Part shown: positions 18,961-31,130 of the stretch, piece by piece
Layout of the letters: every line of letters starts with the position of its first letter
Numbering within the stretch: position 1 is the stretch's first letter
NCBI GenBank assembly: GCA_030180135.1
Contig: CM058236.1
Span: 9,445,357-9,509,356, forward strand
Reading direction: 5' to 3'
Source: Orychophragmus violaceus
Taxonomy: Eukaryota > Streptophyta > Magnoliopsida > Brassicales > Brassicaceae
Length of the DNA stretch: 64,000 nt
Translations under genes and position numbers: made by a program
The notes under the pieces: model-generated
What the model was told of the DNA's origin: nothing
The model's input: the letters and a program-made list of their open reading frames with translations, nothing else
Databases searched by the model: none

Positions 18961-19675
18961 CATAACCATTGTTTAAGAAATCGAAAGGCGTTAAGCATGC
19001 AATGATATAGTTCCTAGCGCCTTGAACGTATAGGCACTAGAGCGCCAAGTCGGAATCTAGATGATACTTAGACGGTTAAGTGTTTATCAGAGAAATATAT
19101 ATGTAGATTTATAGAATAAGATTTGATTTATTAAGATTTTGCTTTATTATGATTTATACTTAATTAAATTCAAATATTCTTAACTTTAAAATAAATTTGA
19201 AACTCAAATTATATCAAATATTTAAGATATATAATATAATATAAACACTAAGTAAATATCAGTAGCTAGAATTACATAAAAGACATTAATTTGAAAATCA
19301 GTCTGTCCAAAATTATTAACTATAAATTATCAAAATATTTATAGTATTAAAATCAATATAAAAACACATTTATATATTTGTATTTACATCACATAATTTT
19401 TAATTTGATAAACATGCATTTATAAAGTTAAAAATATAGATTTAAGTTTATAGAGTGAATACTGAAAAAGTACACCGAAATAAACATAACTATTAAAATG
19501 AAATAAAATTAGTTAAAGATTGTGTTGGACCGTCTAAGACTGAGTAAAGTCGTCTAGAACCGCTTAAACCCATATAGAACCGCATAAATCCGCCTAATAA
19601 CAAATCCGTATAATTCTGTTGCCTAATACCTAGGCACCGCTTAAGTGGCTGCCTACACCGTTTTATTTTAGAAAC
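18961..19675. repeat. Possible degenerate dispersed repeat with CTAGGC-rich ends
   Basis: An AT-rich core flanked by short blocks of CCTAGCGCC, TAGGCACTAGAGCGCC and TTAGACGG on the left. On the right are inverted counterparts (CCGTCTAAGAC, CCTAATACCTAGGCACCGC) and outer ends resembling imperfect inverted repeats. It looks like an old non-autonomous mobile element, but no exact ends or target duplication were found. Confidence 0.3.
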
Positions 19676-20328
19676 TGAGACAAACCAACCTGGTTTACAA
19701 CATTGTTGGTGCTTGCTTACACTCTTTGTTCAATCTATGGATTTTACAAGAGAAACATATTTTGCCTTTATAGGTCCAAGACCCTTTCTGCAACTTGGCT
19801 TGATCTCCTGACCTCTTTTGCTGCTGCTTCACCTCGTCCAAGTTAATAATAAATTTCATGTTCAAGACCTTTTCTTGTTACACCTGACTCTTCTTGCTCT
19901 CACTCTCACTCTCACCAATTCTACATGTAAAAAAATCTTGTTCACTATTGATCCGGAACTCAATAGGACCAGCTTTGTCAAAAACCAGAACAGACCAAAG
20001 ATGTTGTTAAGCCACACATCATTACACATTATAATAGCAGAAGCTTATACAGACTGAATAGTATGTTGTCATGTAAAAAGCATCATTTGCTTAGAACTTT
20101 AGTTAGACTTGTTACCAGAACTTGTCAACTAACTAATAAAACTTAAAAGCCCTTTTTCTAACAATCTTGTTTTATAAAAGTGACTTCTGGATAATAGCTG
20201 CCTTGCTCTTGGATCGGTTAGAGTAGGAGTTATTTTTAACCTTAAAACCCAAATTCTCCAAGGGGTTTTCCGTAATAAACACTTAAAGTCTCATAAGCGT
20301 TAAATGACGTCGTAAGTTTGGAGGCAAT
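19676..20328. other. AT-rich non-coding DNA
   Basis: No gene seen. It contains a small CTCACT microsatellite near 19895-19917 and nothing else that I can support. Confidence 0.4.
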
Positions 20329-20870
20329 TGTTGGTACCAAAATCCGCACCCGGATTTGAGCCGATAAGATCCAATGGCTTTATCCTTCAAACATGTCAAT
20401 ATTGAAGACATCAATCGGGCCCAAACCGAAGCCCATTTCATATTTGCGTCATCAACTGGAAATCGACTGGTATCAAGGAAGGATGTGCCCAATATTTAAG
20501 TCCTTCGAGCTGATCTATTCAAAGCGGATCACTCCGAGATCAGCTCGACAGTCCGGAGATCATTCAAAAAAGAGCACTACAAGACAGAAGTATGGAGAGC
20601 TCGTCAATAAGGCTATAAAAGAAGTTAAATGGCTTTAATCGAAAGAACTTCTTTTTCATTCACTTCTGACACATAAAAAACTACATGAGCTCACTGTAAA
20701 CTCTCTCTTGAGACCCCTTTTGTAATATTCTTCTTTCAATACAAGATAATTACGAAACTCATTGTTCATTTTAGATAGTTCTTTGAAACATCGTGTGATC
20801 TTTGAGGTTTTAGCCCTTCGCAATCCCCATCCCAAACTATAAATCACTGGTGTGGGTTTCCGGATCCACA
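20329..20870 (+). repeat. Candidate solo LTR
   Basis: About 540 bp beginning TGTTGGTACCAAAATCCGC and ending CCGGATCCACA, with a TATAAAAG box near 20611-20620 and a polyadenylation-like AT-rich stretch near 20730-20745. No primer site follows and no polypurine tract precedes. The 5-bp flanks (GCAAT, ATGAT) do not match, so the ends are provisional. It resembles gypsy-type LTRs in layout only. Confidence 0.45.
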
Positions 20871-21941
20871 ATGATCAAACTATAATTCGGTTTGTTTTGG
20901 TTTGGTTCAAGTTTTTAGGGCTTCATGTTTTTAGGTTCTAAAAATAAATCTCACATTTAAGATTAAATTATATTTTATTTTTTTGATTTTAACAAAATAT
21001 ATATAAAATAATAATATACTAATTTAATCAAGATTATAAAATTTTAACATATTTTGTATATATAATTATAAATATTTTCATATCAATTTAATTCAGTTCA
21101 GTTTGGTTCAATTCGAGATTGGTTAATTTAATATATATAAGTTCATATATCATAGTTATTTTATAATTCTGTTTGGTTTGAGTTTAGAAAATTTGGTTCG
21201 AGTTCGAGAATATTTTCCCAACTCCAATTGGGCTTATATAATTTTGTTTTAGTGTCGAAAATGGAAGAAATAGAGAAAGGGGCACACAAAATATGAAAAG
21301 GTGATTTGAAAGTTTTTTTTTTCTTAAAGAGAACAACCATAAAGAGAGATTGAGATGAATGAGAGAATGGGAATGATAGTGGTTGAGAAGGTAAGTTTGA
21401 CAGAGAGAAAACAAAGGAAAAAACTTTTACGGTCTGGATCAAAAGAGAAAGAATATTAATTTTTCAAAGAAAAATGTAATGAATAAGTGAATTAATCAGA
21501 AAATTTTGATATTATCTTGAGATATAAAGCCAAAAATAATAAGGTCAAAAATAATATTAAATATATGGAAAGTGACATGTAAGCTTTTTTAGAATTATGG
21601 AGATGTTATATGGATTTTTGTATAAAACCAATAATAAACATACATGTCTTTGTTCAAAAGAAAAAACTTACACATGTCAATTAATTTTGAGACATTAAAT
21701 AGTTGGAAATAACAAATGAATTTTTTTTTAATAATAGTTTTTTTACCAAACTTTTGAATAGCAATGAGAAAATTACAATATGATAAAATATAAAACAACA
21801 ACATATTATAGAAGTAAATGTATTTAGATTGCATCAAACATCAATTTAGAAAGAAAGATACTGATGGATATAACCAACATGGGAATCAACAAGACAAGCC
21901 TGAAAAGATTGCGAAGGCATAACATGACCCAACATAATCAT
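20871..21941. other. AT-rich non-coding DNA
   Basis: A very AT-rich stretch with GGTTTGGTT-type runs near 20888-20920, 21090-21120 and 21165-21200. No gene or clear mobile element is seen; open frames here are low-complexity chance frames. Confidence 0.4.
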
Positions 21942-22441
21942 TGATATGATCAAGTTTTACTTCGTTGGGGCTACACTTCAACTGCACATAATGAAATTTT
22001 AGTATACAAAGGGTCGAATTCCCCTAGACTCTAGTTCAGACTATATAGTTGTTGTATCGAATTAAGCTAAGTGAGATCTATGTAAATTTAAAAGAAATGC
22101 AAATAAAAGAGATGTATATCAATGGGAGAAAGAGCTAGGCTTAGGGAATTTCTAAAGAAAAAATGAATATATGCAAATCAGTCAATTATGATCCAAATTA
22201 AGATGTGTTCTTGAAACCGAATCCTAGAATCTCAAATTCCTTTGCAGACACTAATGTCTAAACAAGAATTAAGTGCGGGTTTGATTGTTCACAAAATAAG
22301 TAAACAATTCCTTTGCAGATAATTATTTTGCTCACCTTAAGTTAATTTACGTTATTAATCACACTTCTGTGCCAATTAATTATCCTAAGATTTAAGTTTA
22401 AGGCGATCAGTCTAGAATTTTAGCATTAAGCACAACCTTTG
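21942..22441 (-). repeat. Athila-like LTR fragment (3' half), interrupted by the gypsy array
   Basis: Aligns by eye with 1697-2265 of the first Athila LTR: the TGAT...CAAGTTTTA end, the ACTGCA(CA) block, repeated TTTGCAGA/CTTTGCAGATAATT blocks and AGCATTAAGCACAA. It stops exactly where the first array LTR starts (22442). The other end of what is probably the same LTR is at 40674-40840. No primer site precedes 21942, consistent with a minus-strand 3' LTR. Confidence 0.6.
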
Positions 22442-22808
22442 TGATGTAGCGTATGATTGGCTACTGTTTATCATATATTGCTTTCCGGTTAAGTTTTATT
22501 AGGTTTTCGGTTTTGGATTTAATCTTAAAAGGATAGACATGAATCCTTTCAAGATTTTTTATAGATTCTATGGAGATTGCCTCCTATTAGCTTATATAGG
22601 TTTTTAGGACTTTTTGTAAACTTACGGTTCTTTGAATCAATACATTGAATTTTAACCTAAAGAGATTTAATCTCTGTGAAGAGGATTCACAAATTGCTTG
22701 TCCTTTTGTTGGGAGTACCAATCAAAATCGACAACACTCGAGCATGATACTTGCGTCTCTTGGCAATTCTTGTATCCATCTTATTACTCAGCTTCCGCTT
22801 ATCTATCA
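22442..22808 (+). repeat. Array LTR 1 (left terminal)
   Basis: 367 bp, TGATGTAGCG to CTATCA. It is the most diverged of the six: 22463-22520 differs clearly from the block shared by LTRs 2-6. It has no polypurine tract upstream, so it is the true left end of the array. It ends just before TGGTATC at 22811. Confidence 0.9.
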
Positions 22809-22810
22809 GT

Positions 22811-22823
22811 TGGTATCTTATAC
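22811..22823 (+). promoter_or_regulatory. Degenerate primer-binding site, array unit 1
   Basis: TGGTATC matches the initiator tRNA-Met complement for 7 nt, then diverges (TTATAC instead of AGAGCC). The other units read TGGTATCATA, TTGTATCATA or TGGTATCTTA at the same place. All five are therefore poor primer sites. Confidence 0.6.
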
Positions 22824-22845
22824 AAATCGTTCTGGGATTTGAACA

Positions 22846-23850
22846 ATGCCTCCGAAGAAACCAGGAACAAACGCTAACCCATAACGCGATAACGAGATAT
22901 CGGAGTGGGCAGATTTGTATAATACTTTGCTGGCGATGCAAGAGAGTATGCAGACAATAATTCGTTCGTCGATCATGGAGATGGGAGATCTGCTTGCTCA
23001 ACGCCTCACCGGCCACAACTCTCTCTTCGACGATCATGAAAAGGAGGTCAAAGGCAACCCGTGCGCGGGAAAAGACCATTGCGTCAATGAAGGAAGGCAT
23101 GACGCCTTTCAGAATAACTTGGGTGATCGAACTGGTCCGAATAACTTGGGTCATCGAACTGGTCCGAATAACTTGGGTGATCGAACTGGTCCAACTAGCA
23201 AAAGTTGGGAATTGAGCTTTATGGTTTAAATTAATTAATTTCATGGTGGACTTCATGGTGAAGCTATCCTTGATTGGATGGTTTTGGTGGAAGAGATTTT
23301 GGACTTCAAACAGGTCCCGAATGATATGTATGTGCCCTTGGTGGCAATGAAATTTCGTTGTCATGCTACATCATGGTGGAAACATGTGAAGGTTACCAGA
23401 TTGCGCATGGGAAAATCACCGATCACGACTTGGGAGAAACTCAAAAAACATTTATGTTCTACCTTTCTACCACATAATTTTGATCGGTCAATGTATACGT
23501 GATTACAAAACCTACGTCAGGGATTGCGATTAGTCGTCGAGTATGTTGAGGAGTTTTCTCTTTTGTTGACTAGAACAAATATTTACACAGTGAAAAACAG
23601 CTGGTTTCACGCTTCACTGGTGGGCTTCCTCAAAACTTACAGGTGGCTTTGTCACAATTCGATCCGACTACTATTTCTGAAGCTCATCGTCGTGCAGATG
23701 ATCGCTAAGGAGAGTGATAATACGCATACATTGACGATATAGACTGCAGAAGATCAGTTGCTTTGACGCTCACCGTCCTAACGTGTTAAAGTGTTACTCA
23801 TGCGGTGAACAAGTCCACATGCATACAGCTTGTCCTCACCAGAATCGCTG
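22846..23850 (+). pseudogene. gag: Array unit 1 gag
   Basis: Gypsy gag starting MPPKKPGTNAN at 22846 and stopping at codon 13 (TAA, 22882-22884) where the other four units have CAA. Beyond it the frame would continue with SEWADL, MQESMQTIIRSSIMEMGDLL and three copies of a nine-residue repeat NNLGDRTGP (about 23110-23190); the other units have two. The capsid-like part (MKFRCHATSWWKHVK, WEKLKKHLCSTFLPHNFDRSMYT) is split by stops. A CCHC knuckle CYSCGEQVHMHTAC lies at about 23792-23833. Confidence 0.85.
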
Positions 23851-26098
23851 TGGATTGCTCATAGAAGGTACAATAGAAGAGGATAGACCAACTTTTGATT
23901 CTTGTGCGGATGATGAAGATGATGCAATCATCACAATACATCGGGCATAGGGCGGTAAGGGTCACATATTTGTCCCCCGACGTTCTTTCAACACGCGTCG
24001 CCGTTAGGATTCAAAGTGGTTGCGGACAAATATTTTTTGCTCCACCTATACAATTCGGGGTCGCATTAGTAATTTTGTCATTGATTCATGCAGCTGTCGT
24101 AATGTGATTTTGGAAGATGTTGTGGATAAGCACGGGATTTCATGCGAACCTGACCCAACGCCTTATCCACTTGGCTGGTTCTGTGAGAATGTTAGTGTCC
24201 GCATTACCCAGCGAGCTTTGGTGGCTTTCTCGATTGGACTTTATTACAAGGAGCACACCTACAGTGATGTCGCACCTTTGGATATCGCGCATCTCTTGTT
24301 AGGACGTCCTTGGGAATTCGATTGGAAAATCATACATGATGGAGCTCAGAACACTTATAGTTTCATATGTGAAACGCATCAGATTTTCCTTCTTCCTTCA
24401 AAGGAAGATGTTTTACCGGCTCCACCTTCGCCTCAAAAGGTTCATTTCGTTTCTTCTCAGACACCATCGACGCAAAAAAACAATATGTTATGCCTTTCGG
24501 CCTGTCAAACGTACCTAATACTTTCATGCGCATTATTAATCAGGCATTGAGACCATTTATTGGATGCTTTGTGGTCGTATACTTTGACGACATCCTTATC
24601 TTCAGTTCATCTCTTGCGGATCACGTTGACCACCTGCGTAAGGTGCTAGAGGTATTATGGAGAGAGGAGTTGTTTGAATGTGAGTTTGGTGTTACAGAGG
24701 TACTCATCTCGGGTAACATTTTCTCGGATCACGGTTTGCGAGTGGACATGTCTAAGATTGAGGTTATTAAATTTAAGCCTACACCGGCAACGATCTCTGA
24801 CGTGCGCAGTTTTCATGGTCTGGCACCCTCTTACAGACGTTTCATCAGCCACTTTAGCTCGATCATGGCACCAATCACTAGTTTCATGAAAGACGAAAAG
24901 TTTGAATGGACACCTGAGGCGGCCCATGCTTTTTATCTAATCAAACAAAAGCTAACAACGGCGCCTATTCTTGTCCTTTAGGATTTCGCAAAGACATTCG
25001 TGTTACACAGCGATGCTTCAAATTTGGGAATAGGGTCTGTCCTGACTCAAGATGGTCGACTAATGGCTTATTTTAGAAAAAATTGGCTGGAGCGAGAGGA
25101 CGTTATTGCACATACGACGTCAAATTCTATGCTATCGTCCATGCATCAAATACTTGCATCACTACCTGATCCATCGAGAGTTTGTTCTCTTCACATATCA
25201 TGGCGCACTCGGACATTTGGATAATCAAGCCAAAGTTTCATCGTGTCACGCAGGATGGATTTCTTATTCACATCAGTTTACATTTTCTATTCGTCATCAG
25301 TCTAGTAAGAGCACCACAAATGAAGTTAGTGTGGAAATTCTTTACTTTCGCGAGGTGTACCGACTCCATGGTCTGCCATCGTCAGTTGTATCGGATCGGG
25401 ATACTCGTTCTCTAACCCACTTTTGGAGGTCTTGTGGAAGCTGCTGAGGACTAGTCTTGACATGAGTTCGGCATATCACCCTCCAAACGGAGGTAACCAA
25501 TCGATCATTTGGAAATCTGTTACGATGCTTGCTGGATGATAACATCAAGTCTTGGGATTCGAAGCTTTGTAAAGCCGAGTTCGCACATAATCATTCTCTG
25601 AACCGGAGTCTTGGGTATAGTCCATTTCATGTGGTGTATGGTGTTGTACCACGTTTCCCTCTGGACTTGTCGACCGCACCAGATAAAACAAGGTATCACA
25701 GTGAAGCTGTTGATTTTGTGATTGACCTGCAGGTTCTTCATTGACAGGCGCGGACTAATTTGGAAATAGCCAGCTGTGAAATACAAAGCTGCAGAAGACA
25801 CTAAGCACCGAGAGCTGCAGAAGACACTAAGCACCGAGAGCTTCTTTTTGAACCATGAGATCTCGTTTGGGTATATCTTACCAAAGAACGATTCCCTTTA
25901 TGAGATTACAACAAACTTAAGTCAAATAAGATTGGTTTAGTGGAGGTGTTGGAGCGCATTAACCCGAATGAGGATCGTGTGAAGCTTCCACCTAAGCTGC
26001 AAACTTCGTATGTGTTTAACATTAAGCACCTTTCACTCTTTCATGGTGATAATGACGGCCAAGATTCGTGGACGAATCCTTTTTCATTGGAGGGAACC
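23851..26098 (+). pseudogene. pol: Array unit 1 deleted pol
   Basis: Protease at about 24020-24440 with FVIDSCSCRNVI: the catalytic Asp-Ser-Gly is Asp-Ser-Cys (24083-24091). HLLLGRPWEFDWKIIHDG follows. The RT fingers and first palm half are missing. The sequence jumps to MPFGLSNVPNTFMRIINQALRPFIG and the catalytic YFDD (24580-24591), open to a TAG at 24979-24981. RNase H is partial (DASNLGIGSVLTQDGR). Integrase lacks the zinc finger and first Asp, keeping LHGLPSSVVSDRDTRSL and AEFAHNHSLNRSLGYSPFHVVYG, then a C-terminal GDLVW-like tail. This unit uniquely keeps AAG at 24776-24778, where the others have TAG. Confidence 0.85.
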
Positions 26099-26468
26099 TG
26101 ATGTAGCGTATGATTGGCTATAGTTATATTATCATTGTTGCTTTTAGGTTAAGTTTTATTAGGTTTTTGGATTTGGTTTTAATCTTAAAAGGATAGACAT
26201 GAATCCTTTCAAGATCTTTTATAGATTCTATGGAGATTGTCTCCTATTAGCTTATATAGGATTTTAGGACTTTTTGTAAACTTACGGTTCTTTGAATCAA
26301 TACATTGGATTTTAACCTAAAGAGCTTTAATCTGTGTGAAGAGGATTCACAAATTGCTTGTCCTTTTGTTGGGAGTACCAATCAAAATCGACAACACTCG
26401 AGCATGATACTTGTGTCTCTTGGCGAATCTTGTATCCATCTTATTACTCAGCTTCCGCTTATCTATCA
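26099..26468 (+). repeat. Array LTR 2
   Basis: 370 bp between units 1 and 2, preceded by the polypurine tract ending AGGGAACC. It serves as both the 3' LTR of unit 1 and the 5' LTR of unit 2. It is almost identical to LTR 3. Confidence 0.92.
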
Positions 26469-26506
26469 GTTGGTATCATATACAAATCGTTCTGGGATTT
26501 GAAACA

Positions 26507-27500
26507 ATGCCTCCGAAGAAACCAGGAACAAACGCTAACTCACAACGCGATAACGAGATATCGGAGTGGGCAGATTTGCGTACTACTTTGATGGCGATGC
26601 AAGAGAGTATGCAGACAATAATCCGTTCGTCGATCATGGAGATGGGAGATCTGCTTGCTCAACGCCTCACCGGCCGCAACTCTCTCTTCGACGATCATGA
26701 AAAGGAGGTCGAAGGCAACCCTTTTGCGGGAAACGACCATTGCGTCAATGAAGGAAGGCATGACGCCTTTTTGAATAACTTGGGTGATCGAATTGGTCCG
26801 AATAACTTGGGTGATCGAACTGGTCCAACTAGCAAAAGTTGGGAATTGAGATTTATGGTTGAAATTAATTAATTTCACGGTGGACTTCATGGTGAAGCTA
26901 TCCTTGATTTGGTGGTTTTGGTGGAAGAGATTTTGGACTTCAAACAGGTCTCGAATGATATGTATGTGCCTTTGGTGGCAATGAAATTTCGTTGTCATGC
27001 TACATCATGGTGGAAACATGTGAAGGTTGCCAGATTGCGCATGGGAAAATCACCGATCACGACTTGGGAGAAACTAAAAAAACATTTATGTTCTACCTTT
27101 CTACCACATAATTTTGATCGGTCAATGTATACGTAATTACAAAACCTACATCAGGGATTGCGATCAGTCGATGAGTATGTTGAGGAGTTTTCTCTTTTGT
27201 TGACTAGAACAAATATTTACACAGTGAAACACAGCTGGTTTCACGCTTCATTGGTGGGCTTCCTCAAAAATTACAGGTGGCTTTGTCACAATTCGATCCG
27301 ACTACTATTTCTGAAGCTCATCGTCGTGCAGACGATCGCTAAGGAGAGTGATAATACGCATACATTGACGAAGACTGCATACGATCAGTTGCTTTGACGT
27401 TCACCGTCCTAACGTGTTAAAGTATTACTCATGCGGTGAACAAGTCCACATACATACAGCTTGTCCTCACCAGAATCGTTGTGGATTGCTCATAGTAGGT
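26507..27500 (+). pseudogene. gag: Array unit 2 gag
   Basis: Starts with the ATG at 26507 and is open to a TAA at 26870-26872, with two copies of the nine-residue repeat (NNLGDRIGP, NNLGDRTGP). Later gag blocks are at 26909-27136 and 27158-27397, in other frames or after stops. The first Cys of the zinc knuckle is changed to Tyr (TAC/TAT in AAAGTATTACTCATGC, about 27418-27434). It is essentially identical to unit 3 at an offset of 3630 bp. Confidence 0.85.
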
Positions 27501-29729
27501 ACAATAGAAGAGGATAGACCAACTTTTAATTCTTGTGCGGATGATGAAGATGATGCAATCATCACAATACATCGGGCATAGGGCAGTAAGGGTCACATAT
27601 TTGTCCCCCGACGTTCTTTCAACACGCGTCGCCGTTAGGATTCATAGTGGTTGCGGACAAATATTTTTTGCTCCACCTGTACAATTCGGGGTCGCATTAG
27701 CAATTTTGTCATTGATTCATGCAGCTGTCGTAATGCGATTTTGGAAGATGTTGTGGATAAGCACGGGATTTCATGCGAACCTGACCCAACGCCTTATCCA
27801 CTTGGCTGGTTGTGTGAGAATGTTAGTGTCCGCATTACCCAGCGAGCTTTGGTGGCTTTCTCGATTGGACTTTATTACAAGGAGCACACTTACAGTGATG
27901 TCGCACCTATGGATATCGCTCATCTCTTGTTAGGACGTCCTTGGGAATTCGATTGGAAAATCATACATGATGGAGCTCAGAACACTTATAGTTTCATATG
28001 TGAAACGCATCAGATTTTCCTTCTTCCTTCAAAGGAAGATGTTTTACCGGCTCCACCTTCGCCTCAGAAGGTTCATTTCGTTTCTTCTCAGACACCATCG
28101 ACGCAAACAAACAATATGTTATGCCTTTCAGCCTGTCAAACGTGCCTAATACTTTCATGCGCATTATTAATCAGGCATTGAGACCATTTATTGGATGCTT
28201 TGTGGTCGTATACTTTGACGACATCCTTATCTTCAGTTCATCTCTTGCGGATCACGTTGACCACCTGCGTAAGGTGCTAGAGGTATTATGGAGAGAGGAG
28301 TTGTTTGAATGTGAGTTTGGTGTTACAGAGGTACTCATCTCGGGTAACATTTTCTCGGATCACGGTATGCGAGTGGACATGTCTAAGATTGAGGCTATTA
28401 AATTTTAGCCTACACCGGCAATGATCTTTGACGTGCGCAGTTTTCATGGTCTGGCGCCCTCTTACAAACGTTTCATCAGCCACTTTAGCTCGATCATGGC
28501 ACCAATCACTAGTTTCATGAAAGACGAAAAGTTTGAATGTACATTTGAGGCGGCCCATGCTTTTTATCTAATCAAACAAAAGCTAACAACGGCACCTATT
28601 CTTGTCCTTTAGGATTTTTCAAAGACATTCGTGTTACACTGCGATGCTTCAAATTTGGGAATAGGGTCTGTCCTGACTCAAGATGGTCGACTAATGGCTT
28701 ATTTTAGAAAAAAATGGCTGGAGCGAGAGGACGTTATTGCACATACGACGTCAAATTCTATGCTATCGTCCATGCATCAAATACTTGCATCACTACCTGA
28801 TCCATCGAGAGTTTGTTCTCTTCACATATCATGGCGCACTCGGACATTTGGATAGTCAAGCCAAAGTTTCATCGTGTCACGCAGGATGGATTTCTTATTT
28901 ACATCAGTTTACATTTTCTATTCGTCATCAGTCTAGTAAGAACACCACAAATGAAGTTAGTGTGGAAATTCTTTACTTTCGCGAGGTGTACCGACTCCAT
29001 GGTCTGCCATCGTCAGTTGTATCGGATCGGGATACTCGTTCTCTAACCCACTTTTGGAGGTCTTGTGGAAGCTGCTGAGGACTAGTCTTGACATGAGTTC
29101 GGCATATCACCCTCCAAACGGAGGTAACCAATCGATCATTTGGAAATCTGTTACGATGCTTGCTGGATGATAACATTAAGTCTTGGGATTCGAAGCTTTG
29201 TAAAGCCGAGTTCGCACATAATCATTCTCTGAACCGGAGTCTTGGGTATAGTCCATTTCATGTGGTGTATGGTGTTGTACCACGTTTCCCACTGGACTTG
29301 TCGACCGCACCAGATAAAACAAGGTATCACAGTGAAGCTGTTGATTTTGTGATTGACCTGCAGGTTCTTCATTGACAGGCGCGGACTAATTTGGAAATAG
29401 CCAGCTGTGAAATACAAAGCTGCAGAAGACACTAAGCACCGAGAGCTGCAGAAGACACTAAGCACCGAGAGCTTCTTTTTGAACCATGAGATCTCGTTTG
29501 GGTATATCTTACAAAAGAACGATTCCCTTTATGAGATTACAACAAACTTAAGTCAAATAAGATTGGTTTAGTGGAGGTGTTGGAGCGCATTAACCCGAAT
29601 GAGGATCGTGTGAAGCTTCCACCTAAGCTGCAAACTTCGTATGTGTTTAACATTAAGCACCTTTCACTCTTTCATGGTGATAATGACGGCCAAGATTCGT
29701 GGACGAATCCTTTTTCATTGGAGGGAACC
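27501..29729 (+). pseudogene. pol: Array unit 2 deleted pol
   Basis: Same architecture as unit 1: protease with DSC in place of DSG (frame 27651-28181), RT palm only (28121-28408, YFDD present), stopped by a TAG at 28406-28408 that is shared with units 3-5. A second shared stop (TAG before GATTT) is at about 28610. The 3' integrase part (MLDDNIKSWDSKLCKAEF, 29160) matches unit 1, not units 3-5. It carries two copies of a 27-bp repeat near 29418-29470. Confidence 0.85.
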
Positions 29730-30098
29730 TGATGTAGCGTATGATTGGCTATAGTTATATTATCATTGTTGCTTTTAGGTTAAGTTTTATTAGGTTTTTG
29801 GATTTGGTTTTAATCTTAAAAGGATAGACATGAATCCTTTCAAGATCTTTTATAGATTCTATGGAGATTGTCTCCTATTAGCTTATATAGGATTTTAGGA
29901 CTTTTTGTAAACTTACGGTTCTTTGAATCAATACATTGGATTTTAACCTAAAGAGCTTTAATCTGTGTGAAGAGGATTCAAAATTGCTTGTCCTTTTGTT
30001 GGGAGTACCAATCAAAATCGACAACACTCGAGCATGATACTTGTGTCTCTTGGCGATTCTTGTATCCATCTTATTACTCAGCTTCCGCTTATCTATCA
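29730..30098 (+). repeat. Array LTR 3
   Basis: 369 bp shared by units 2 and 3; differs from LTR 2 at only a few sites, including one missing base near 29981. Confidence 0.92.
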
Positions 30099-30136
30099 GT
30101 TTGTATCATATACAAATCGTTCTGGGATTTGAAACA

Positions 30137-31130
30137 ATGCCTCCGAAGAAACCAGGAACAAACGCTAACTCACAACGCGATAACGAGATATCGGAGTGGG
30201 CAGATTTGCGTACTACTTTGATGGCGATGCAAGAGAGTATGCAGACAATAATCCGTTCGTCGATCATGGAGATGGGAGATCTGCTTGCTCAACGCCTCAC
30301 CGGCCGCAACTCTCTCTTCGACGATCATGAAAAGGAGGTCGAAGGCAACCCTTTTGCGGGAAACGACCATTGCGTCAATGAAGGAAGGCATGACGCCTTT
30401 TTGAATAACTTGGGTGATCGAATTGGTCCGAATAACTTGGGTGATCGAACTGGTCCAACTAGCAAAAGTTGGGAATTGAGATTTATGGTTGAAATTAATT
30501 AATTTCACGGTGGACTTCATGGTGAAGCTATCCTTGATTTGGTGGTTTTGGTGGAAGAGATTTTGGACTTCAAACAGGTCTCGAATGATATGTATGTGCC
30601 TTTGGTGGCAATGAAATTTCGTTGTCATGCTACATCATGGTGGAAACATGTGAAGGTTGCCAGATTGCGCATGGGAAAATCACCGATCACGACTTGGGAG
30701 AAACTAAAAAAACATTTATGTTCTACCTTTCTACCACATAATTTTGATCGGTCAATGTATACGTAATTACAAAACCTACATCAGGGATTGCGATCAGTCG
30801 ATGAGTATGTTGAGGAGTTTTCTCTTTTGTTGACTAGAACAAATATTTACACAGTGAAACACAGCTGGTTTCACGCTTCATTGGTGGGCTTCCTCAAAAA
30901 TTACAGGTGGCTTTGTCACAATTCGATCCGACTACTATTTCTGAAGCTCATCGTCGTGCAGACGATCGCTAAGGAGAGTGATAATACGCATACATTGACG
31001 AAGACTGCATACGATCAGTTGCTTTGACGTTCACCGTCCTAACGTGTTAAAGTATTACTCATGCGGTGAACAAGTCCACATACATACAGCTTGTCCTCAC
31101 CAGAATCGTTGTGGATTGCTCATAGTAGGT
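30137..31130 (+). pseudogene. gag: Array unit 3 gag
   Basis: A near-identical copy of unit 2 gag: ATG at 30137, TAA at 30500-30502, the same two nine-residue repeats, the same Cys-to-Tyr change in the zinc knuckle and the same broken downstream frames. This identity marks the most recent duplication in the array. Confidence 0.85.

Noticed and set aside
22687..23364. Minus-strand frame of 225 codons over array gag, repeated in each unit as about 152 codons
   Set aside because: It is the complement of the gag frame, repeats because the array repeats, and shows no recognisable domain.
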